Below, one piece after another: positions 57,559 to 64,000 of a stretch of DNA of 64,000 nt. The DNA is taken from positions 62,001 through 126,000 of the forward strand of contig FMBT01000348.1 of assembly GCA_900095095.1 (NCBI GenBank). The letters run 5' to 3'. Below the pieces are notes generated by a model. The model had not been told where the DNA came from. It worked only from the letters and a program-made list of their open reading frames with translations, and did not search any database. The stretch is from Fragilariopsis cylindrus CCMP1102 (Eukaryota > Bacillariophyta > Bacillariophyceae > Bacillariales > Bacillariaceae). The position numbers and the translations under genes are program-made. How positions within the stretch are numbered: the first letter of the stretch is position 1; the number at the start of each line of letters is the position of its first letter.

Positions 57559-58458
57559 ATGTCTGGTCTCGTGCCAGCCGATATAGCTGCATTAGGAGCT
57601 GGTGCATTTTTTGGTACGATGTCTAATGTCGCATTTCGCATGTCGAAGAGATAAGAAAACAGTTTATTCTTACCATCGAAAACATGTCTCTGTTTCTACT
57701 CTTTGTTGCGTCTAAACAATAGGTGCTTTATCTCGTTACCAAGCCGGGAAAATTGCAAGTGATTTCATTGCAACGAATCCAAAAGCATACGGCAAACTAA
57801 CAGGATGGCAAGTAGTAAAAACATAAGCGTTATCTCTACTTGTACTAGAAGTTTTAGGAATATCGATTTTTTCTGTATTGGGATCTAGAGGATCGATCCC
57901 AACACCCTCACATCATATTCGCGCATTTTGTTTTCTTCCGTACTATGACATCGCGAAAAATTACCCGTAAATTAAAAACACACATCTTAAGGCATACTGC
58001 TGGGCTGAATATCAGCGGAAGTTTCCTTCTTGGCGCAATCTACGCTATGCCGACCATTGACGTCGATAAGATTAATCAAATTCAGTCTAATAAGCCGTGG
58101 GAACGATTTCAAGGGCTATCTCCACGTGCAAAATTAATGCTTGGCGTGGGATTTTGTGGGAGGTGAGTACTGAATACAATGTACGATTTTGGATTTTTCT
58201 TTTAAGAAGAGTCCATACTGTAAACAAATAATTTAAGCGAACTATCTCATTTTCTATCGATATAATAATATCCCTCGGTTACGTATTGCTTGTAGCTTCA
58301 CTACTTTTAGCACATTTTCTTATGATGTCGTAACATGGATGAATGAAGGCCGTTTGGTTCGGGCGTTTTCTTATGTAGCTACAAACAATATTTGCTCTGT
58401 AGCAGCTGCCGGTTTTGGCATGATGGTAGTGAAGAAGATTCTGGGCGCTAAAGCATAG
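57559..58458 (+). CDS. crcB: Single-domain fluoride channel (Fluc/CrcB family), 4 exons
   Basis: Exon 1, 57559-57613 (ADIAALGAGAFF). Exon 2, 57723-57811 (GALSRYQAGKIASDFIATNP). Exon 3, about 57992-58162 (HTAGLNISGSFLLGAIY). Exon 4, 58296-58458 (continuing FCG-SFTTFSTFSYDVVTWM). The family signature GFCGSFTTFSTFS across the exon 3/4 junction contains the central Na+ site and pore Phe residues. The N-S-F-L-L-G motif in helix 2 and the final small-residue-rich helix also fit. Total is about 160 aa, one Fluc domain, as in bacteria; fungal and plant FEX proteins usually have two fused domains. The channel exports fluoride. The splice between exons 2 and 3 does not join in frame with the best GT/AG pair (57812, 57991), so one boundary or base there is uncertain. 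Confidence 0.8.
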
Positions 58459-58548
58459 ACTAATCGATTTCGGTGCATTATAAGGAACTATTCAGCAATA
58501 CAATTTTTTTTGATTTTTTCCCCCGCTGATTATATTTTAATGACAGTA

Positions 58549-59401
58549 TCATACAATACTTCTGGCTACAATTATAGGGCCGAACTTAGCGTGGGGTGAC
58601 ATGTGCTGAAATTCATTTTCTGCTAGGATGGCTGTGACTTTCAAACCTTTTTCAATGGGAGTCGGTAGACAAATCGATGGATATACTATACCACGAAAAC
58701 TAATTTTTGTTACAAGAACAGATAAATACATATGTAGAGATAGATTAGGTTAGGTCATGTTTGTACCAGTAATTTATGATGATCCCATCCGACTACAATA
58801 AATTATGGTGCACAACGATAACTTACCGGTTGACTGCTTTTTCATGAAGCATTTCTCCGTTATGCGAAAATTGAATCATCGGCAGATCTGCAATAGATAA
58901 AGGTACAAACGATAAGGTTGTTTTGAGAAAACATTGGTTCGAGAGCAAAACATACATTTAAACGCAACAATAAGCGTCATAATGGTTACCTGATTGTTGT
59001 ATCGAAACACCGATTATATCTCCATCTTGGCATTCTATAGGTCTCATCCAATTTGTTCCATTCGCATCGGAAGGAATACCTGAGTTTTGCTCTTTCTCTT
59101 CTCTTTCTGTATAAAATGTTCTGTCCTTCTTCCCGCTTACGCCGAACATGATGGTATCCAAGTGTTTCTTTCCATGAATTTCTATATTATATTCCCAATA
59201 CGCAGCGTCCTGTTCTATTGGCGTCCCTATTAGACCCAATCCTGTTCCTTTCACAGAAAGACTTTCCTCGACAGTAATCGTTGGACTACTCATACGAACA
59301 TTTATACACTGTTGTTTTGCAGTTTCCTGTGCAACCAACTCGCTTTCCTTTGCCGCAGCTCCCCCATCTTCGCCACCAAAACAGGACCAACAACAGCCCA
59401 T
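58549..59401 (-). CDS. Acyl-anchored SPRY-domain protein, 3 exons
   Basis: Exons 59401-58990, 58887-58827 and 58699-58549 join in phase to 207 aa. The start MGCCWSCFGG has Gly2 for N-myristoylation and Cys3, Cys4 and Cys7 for palmitoylation, so membrane anchoring is likely. The rest is one SPRY (B30.2-like) domain: GTGLGLIGTPIEQDAAYWEY, IEIHGKKHLDTIMFGVSG, MRPIECQDGDIIGVSIQQSD, LPMIQFSHNGEML, and RGIVYPSICLPTPIEKGLKV. SPRY domains bind peptides and act as adaptors, for example in ubiquitin ligases. No RING, SOCS or other partner domain is present, so it may recruit a partner to the membrane. Splice phases agree at both introns. Confidence 0.82.
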
Positions 59402-60846
59402 ATTGTAATTTTGTTGTTGTTTTGTGAGGGATGCCGGTTGCAATCGTTTGCAGTTCTACCGTACACAAAAAAAATACTGATAACCGAAAGTAAACTTCCT
59501 AGTGTACAAGAACTTCAATCATCTTCTCTCACGTTCAAATCTCGAATTCTAAAAATGCGCAACGGTAAGGTTTTCGCGGGTAACACAAACTCAGTACACA
59601 TTCTACACACTCAACACAAATTAGTTTCGTTCATCACGGATTACATTTATTTGTTATAATAACCCCTACAACGCCCCCCCCCCCCCCCCCAACCCTAAGG
59701 AGTTAGAAAAGCTACTTAGTACAGTATGTAACCCATGACGAGACAGACCCCAACAGTTGGTTGTATTAACGCATTGTGTAGAAACTTTGTACAGTGACAT
59801 TGATTGGTTAGTGAAAAGATAAGAACAATTGTATCCCAGGATTCAAACCAAAAACTTTTTTGCCTTTCGTGTGTTTTGGGGTCTCTCAACCCACCACTCA
59901 ATTGATTCCACCAGAATGATTCAAGAGGTAAATAATTGTATTTCCAATACTTGGGAATGATTAACATGAATGAGTACAACAGAAGTTTCCTATACATGTA
60001 TAGCGCTAAGTACAAGATGAATGTGAAAATTTGAAAGGATTAATTTGGTATGTTGGAGATATTTCTGCTGAAGGTGTAAATGAATGTATAAGAGTCAAAA
60101 AAAATCACATCATGAAAGGTGCAAAGGAAGATAGAAGTGTGCTGCTGCAATCTAAATGAGCCAATCACTCCTCAGTGTAAAAAGTTCTATGAGCTAATCA
60201 TTCTTATTGTAAAGTGTGATATCACAGAGAATCTATCGGTTTCAGATACAGTGCTAGCAGCAGCATCCACATAGCACTACAATCCATTACATACAATATT
60301 AATTAAAAATAGAAATAGTGTAGGGAGATGAGGACTAACCCTCAATGTATATCCCCATATTTTACTGCGTCAAAAAAAATCTTGATGCATACACCTCCTG
60401 GTAGATTTCAACTGTTCTCCATTTTAAGGTGGTATCAGTACATGAAACATTATGTCACCCTTGAAAAATTGCTCTAATTGGGCAGGTATGTATGCATGTG
60501 AGTGGCTTGAACACTTCAAAAAGAATCACATAAACTTGCTATTAGCCAGCCATTTCCATTCATTCAAAGAAATTGTAAAGAATAAGTAGTAGATATCAAA
60601 ATGCAATGAGAAAAAATGTAGTATTGGATATTCAATATTTGGTGTGTTTCTATATATTTCGATAAATTCAGAAATATTTTGGTCTATTCAATAGTTTCTA
60701 TAAGTGTTTAAGTACCCCCAAGTACGGTTTGTCATTCCTCTACAAGTACATGCATAACATAATATGCACATGTAGAAATAGTGTCTTCGTACAATGATTG
60801 ATTCGATTCAATCCTCCCTATTTATTTATATCAAGAACCTTGCCAC
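59402..60846. other. Intergenic region with C17 run
   Basis: A C homopolymer lies at about 59674-59690. A minus ORF at 59716-60015 has no recognisable motifs. No gene supported. Confidence 0.35.
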
Positions 60847-63294
60847 TCACGCTGCTGCTGCACTTTTTGGATTCAAGCAAGCGAGATCATACAAAAGGAA
60901 TCCAGTCAATCGGGTGTCGTTGTAATTCTGGCCAGCACGAAGCACGAGGCGCATGGCCTCGTTCATACAATCCATCATATTCGACATATATCCGTTTTCC
61001 ATATGGATTTCTGCAGTATTTATGAGAGTTTGTACAATGGATGAGGGTTCGGTATCTGATACGTTAATTTTCTGAATTCTTAGGACTTCTTTGAAGAAAT
61101 GGACGGCTGAATCTAATTCTCCCCTTTGAAGATGAACTTGGCCTATGTGTTGAAGCGTCAAAACGAGATCTGTGTGGTCGGGACCGAGAGCAACCCTTTC
61201 AATCCGGAATGTTTCCTTGTAGCAATTCATCGCCTCGTTTTCCTCTCCTCTTTCCATGTGGATTGTAGCGATATTATACAATATGATCGCAATGTCGCGA
61301 TGTTCTTTGCCTAAAATGGAACGACGAGTTTTGAGGCATTCTGAAAAACTACGCAATGACATTTCATGCAGTCCCAACTTGAAAAGGACAAGACCGATCG
61401 AATTTAGAGATGAAGCAACGTCAAGATGGGAGTCACCAAATGCATCTCTCCGAATACGAAGAGCTTCTTGGTATACGTCAAGACTTTTCGAATACGACTT
61501 GTTTTGATAGTGTACCAGTGCCATATTGGAAAGAGTAATGGCAATATTTGGATGAGAATCGCCGAGTGATTTCGTTTGAATATCCAAAGCTTCATTGTAG
61601 AACTTTAATGCAGCGTGGTATTCACCCATCTGCTTAGCAATCTGGCCAATGTTGGTTAATGTTACTGTAATATTCGGATGAAGGTTGTGCAACACGGCCC
61701 GTTCGACATCTAATCCTTCCTTGTACATGTCAAGAGCGTTATCGAAGTCACCCTGTTCGTAGTATAGATTTCCCATCTTGTTAAGAATGGATGCAACTTC
61801 GGGATGAACATCTAAAGCGGATCGTCCCGCGTTTAATGCGTCCTCGTAGAAAGAAAGGGCCTTATCAAACTGTCTTTGTTCGTGATAAATCTGTGCCATA
61901 CATTTCAGCATGGTGCTGATATCCCGATGATATCGTCCAAGTTTGGTTACGGCAATTTCCATGAATTCTTGATAGTACTTAAGTGCCTTCTCCAAATCTC
62001 CTCTCTGATGACACGTTTGTCCAATGTTGTAGACCGTTGCAGCAACATCCAAATGGTCGTTTCCTAATAATGCACGCCTAATATGGAGTGCGTCCATGTA
62101 TTTATCCAACGCTTTGTTATATTCTTCATTTAGGTAATAGCACCGTCCCGTATTATTCAAATACGTTGCGATTTCTTTGTCGTTTGGATCAAAAAGTTGT
62201 TCTCTTCGAATCTTCGTGGCTTCTTTGAAATATTCCATTGCTCTTGATGTATTCGACTTTGGTGAATGAAAATACAGCACACCGATACAATTAATTATCG
62301 ATGCTATTTCTAATTCATCGGCAATTATTCGTCGATATTGAAGGGCTTCTTTATATGCATCCATCGCCTTTTCGAGTTCCCAATTCCTGTACTTGATACA
62401 ACCAATGTTACGAAGAATTGAAACGATGCTAACTGGACCGGAAATTCCTGCGGCTCGTGCAAGGAATAGAGCTCTAGTAAAGCAGTCATTAGCATCTTCG
62501 TCGATATTAAGTTTTAAGCAAAGTATGCCCATATTAAACAGAATAACTGATGCTGCTTTGTCCCCATTGTCGATTAGTTCCAATACAACTCCTTCCATCT
62601 TTACGTGAGTTAAACAATTATCCATACCTTCGTCGTATTCGTTGGAAGATGAATTATAATTATGATTATTTGAAGATGATACCTGTTCATCATCGTCGTC
62701 GTCGTCGTTTGTTGATGATGGCGTTGATGATGGCGATGATGATGGCGATGGCGATACTATGGTAGTGGTGGCGGTGATGGCGGTATCGATGAGATTGGAA
62801 TAGGAATACCCGAAGTTATCTCGGAGGCTGTTAAGGCATCTTCGAAAGTATTCTAAAGCGAGAGTGTATTCCATTAATTCTGTCAATTCTACACCTGTAT
62901 TGTTCAAACTTGGTATCCTACCAATAGGATCGATACCATCCCCAACGTCATTCGAAGCAGAAGTACAGAGAGTGGCAGTGGGGTTGATATTTTCCAGTCC
63001 ATCCTTTGTGTATTGATGATATCGATACTGATGATGACAATGCTGTAGATCGAAACAGTATTGATCATTCTTATTATTCTTAATATGATGTACCGGTATC
63101 AGACCATGAGGTTGATCAGCGTGAATTTCTTCTCCGACATGAAGGTATTGACTTTGAGAAGCATATGCATGTCCATGCCCATGCCCATGCCCATGTCCAT
63201 GTCCATGCCCATGCCCATGTATACTTCCAACCATGCTGCTATGATAACTTGTATGTATACTCATCGATATGTTTGGTATGTGTAAAGGGATCAC
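60847..63294 (-). CDS. Kinesin-light-chain-type TPR repeat protein
   Basis: Single exon, up to 815 aa. The N-terminus has a (HG)8 run from a CATGCC microsatellite (about 63171-63225) and a His/Tyr-rich region; several ATGs (63294, 63264, 63234) could be the start. An acidic/Ser region contains an Asp run. From about residue 240 to the end there are at least eleven TPRs of the 42-residue kinesin-light-chain type, for example NNTGRCYYLNEEYNKALDKY, YNIGQTCHQRGDLEKALKYY and SNMALVHYQNKSYSKSLDVY. Linkers have the A-L-x-I-R-R-A-L and H-P-x-V-A-x-x-L-N pattern. These form a protein-binding superhelix. KLC coiled coil is absent, so it is probably not a true motor subunit. Such TPR proteins are numerous in diatoms. 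Confidence 0.85.
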   Translation of the reverse strand: MIPLHIPNISMSIHTSYHSSMVGSIHGHGHGHGHGHGHGHGHAYASQSQYLHVGEEIHADQPHGLIPVHHIKNNKNDQYCFDLQHCHHQYRYHQYTKDGLENINPTATLCTSASNDVGDGIDPIGRIPSLNNTGVELTELMEYTLALEYFRRCLNSLRDNFGYSYSNLIDTAITATTTIVSPSPSSSPSSTPSSTNDDDDDDEQVSSSNNHNYNSSSNEYDEGMDNCLTHVKMEGVVLELIDNGDKAASVILFNMGILCLKLNIDEDANDCFTRALFLARAAGISGPVSIVSILRNIGCIKYRNWELEKAMDAYKEALQYRRIIADELEIASIINCIGVLYFHSPKSNTSRAMEYFKEATKIRREQLFDPNDKEIATYLNNTGRCYYLNEEYNKALDKYMDALHIRRALLGNDHLDVAATVYNIGQTCHQRGDLEKALKYYQEFMEIAVTKLGRYHRDISTMLKCMAQIYHEQRQFDKALSFYEDALNAGRSALDVHPEVASILNKMGNLYYEQGDFDNALDMYKEGLDVERAVLHNLHPNITVTLTNIGQIAKQMGEYHAALKFYNEALDIQTKSLGDSHPNIAITLSNMALVHYQNKSYSKSLDVYQEALRIRRDAFGDSHLDVASSLNSIGLVLFKLGLHEMSLRSFSECLKTRRSILGKEHRDIAIILYNIATIHMERGEENEAMNCYKETFRIERVALGPDHTDLVLTLQHIGQVHLQRGELDSAVHFFKEVLRIQKINVSDTEPSSIVQTLINTAEIHMENGYMSNMMDCMNEAMRLVLRAGQNYNDTRLTGFLLYDLACLNPKSAAAA

Positions 63295-64000
63295 CCGGTG
63301 ATTCTGATTGCGGATGTAAAAAGTGAGATATTCCTTTCAAAATATTGCTCAATACCCTGGTACAGTGTGTACTGATTAGATTAGACGTCTTGATCACTTT
63401 TCAATATTGATTTTTTTTTATGATGGTTGTCCTTTTTCTCAACAAACGTTTGTTGTTTGTTCTCGTCCTCAGTGGTGAGAAAGACGAAAGTACCGGTACA
63501 CATAAAAAATAAGTCTTCGCTTTCATGGGTCAAACTTATCGTCTCTGCTAGTGAATACAAACTAGTATGAGTTTAAAGTTGACATTTATTGAAAATAGGA
63601 AAATTTTGATGGCTCGTCCAAGATTGAAGATCAGATGAGAGAGAATTAAAATGAGAAACAGACATTATTGTTCTTTAATTGTTTTTGAAGTTTCTATCAA
63701 ATTTACGAATCAAGCTTAAATGTGAAAAACATCGCGGTTTTTGTTTTGGTTCGCACAAAAAAAGTCTGCAGTCACAACATAAAAGTGCCATCGTGGGCCT
63801 GATGCTACTATTGCAGTCACAGTTATGTCGTGCTACGGGATTTGGTCAAACACCCTGAGTCACAGATTTTCGCACTATACTGGTCCTAATTCTAATACTA
63901 ATAGTCAACTACATGTAGTAGATAGTTTGTGGCTGGAAAGATGACGGTATATCTTGTCTCCTACAAAATAGAAACAATTGCATTACTACAATTTATGAAA
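63295..64000. promoter_or_regulatory. Upstream region of the TPR gene
   Basis: No ORF of note up to the window end. Should contain the TPR-protein promoter. Confidence 0.3.

Noticed and set aside
59716-60015. 99-codon minus ORF
   Set aside because: No motif, no splice context, flanked by homopolymer and AT-rich DNA.
1-64000. tRNA or rRNA genes
   Set aside because: I looked for paired acceptor stems with a GGTTCGANTCC-type T loop and for rRNA core words and found none I could support by eye.

Overview
The window looks like nuclear DNA of a diatom or a close stramenopile relative with a secondary red-derived plastid. The main evidence is a Cdc48 AAA-ATPase with an N-terminal signal peptide, as expected of the symbiont-derived ERAD-like import machinery (SELMA). 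Supporting evidence is a small membrane protein with a bipartite plastid presequence of the ASAFAP type, and a small Lys/Ser-rich protein carrying a WYTESEY/RGLE domain that I associate with an expanded diatom family. Introns are short GT-AG introns, many around 60-400 bp. Genes lie on both strands without operons. I cannot name genus or species from the sequence.

Layout. 1-14.4 kb holds eIF3d (partial, minus), the plastid membrane protein (plus, 3 exons), an NPPY-motif methyltransferase-like gene (minus), a broken zinc-finger gene with two in-frame stops, and a large DYRK-family kinase. 16-26.5 kb holds a GT64-like glycosyltransferase, the diatom-family protein, two divergently transcribed acidic single-pass membrane proteins, and a type I L-asparaginase. 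27-34.3 kb holds the spliceosomal Myb protein Cdc5, a TruA-family pseudouridine synthase with an in-frame stop, and an LRR membrane protein.

34.7-43 kb is a repeat block: AC-linked degenerate repeats, a DDE-transposase-like gene whose large intron is a C-rich minisatellite, an 11-unit 185-bp satellite array, and AT-rich microsatellite. It lies between two LRR membrane-protein paralogues that share architecture and intron position. 43.6-64 kb holds the second LRR gene, the plastid-complex Cdc48, a CaMK-like kinase, a REX1-B-like protein, the Brix protein Ssf1/Peter Pan, a single-domain Fluc/CrcB fluoride channel, an acyl-anchored SPRY protein, and a kinesin-light-chain-type TPR protein.

Housekeeping functions dominate: translation initiation, splicing, ribosome assembly, tRNA modification and plastid protein import. 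The accessory content is the LRR/transposase/satellite block. Several otherwise convincing genes show a one-base frame change in simple sequence or an in-frame stop. These could be assembly errors, allelic variants or real pseudogenisation, and each is reported separately.
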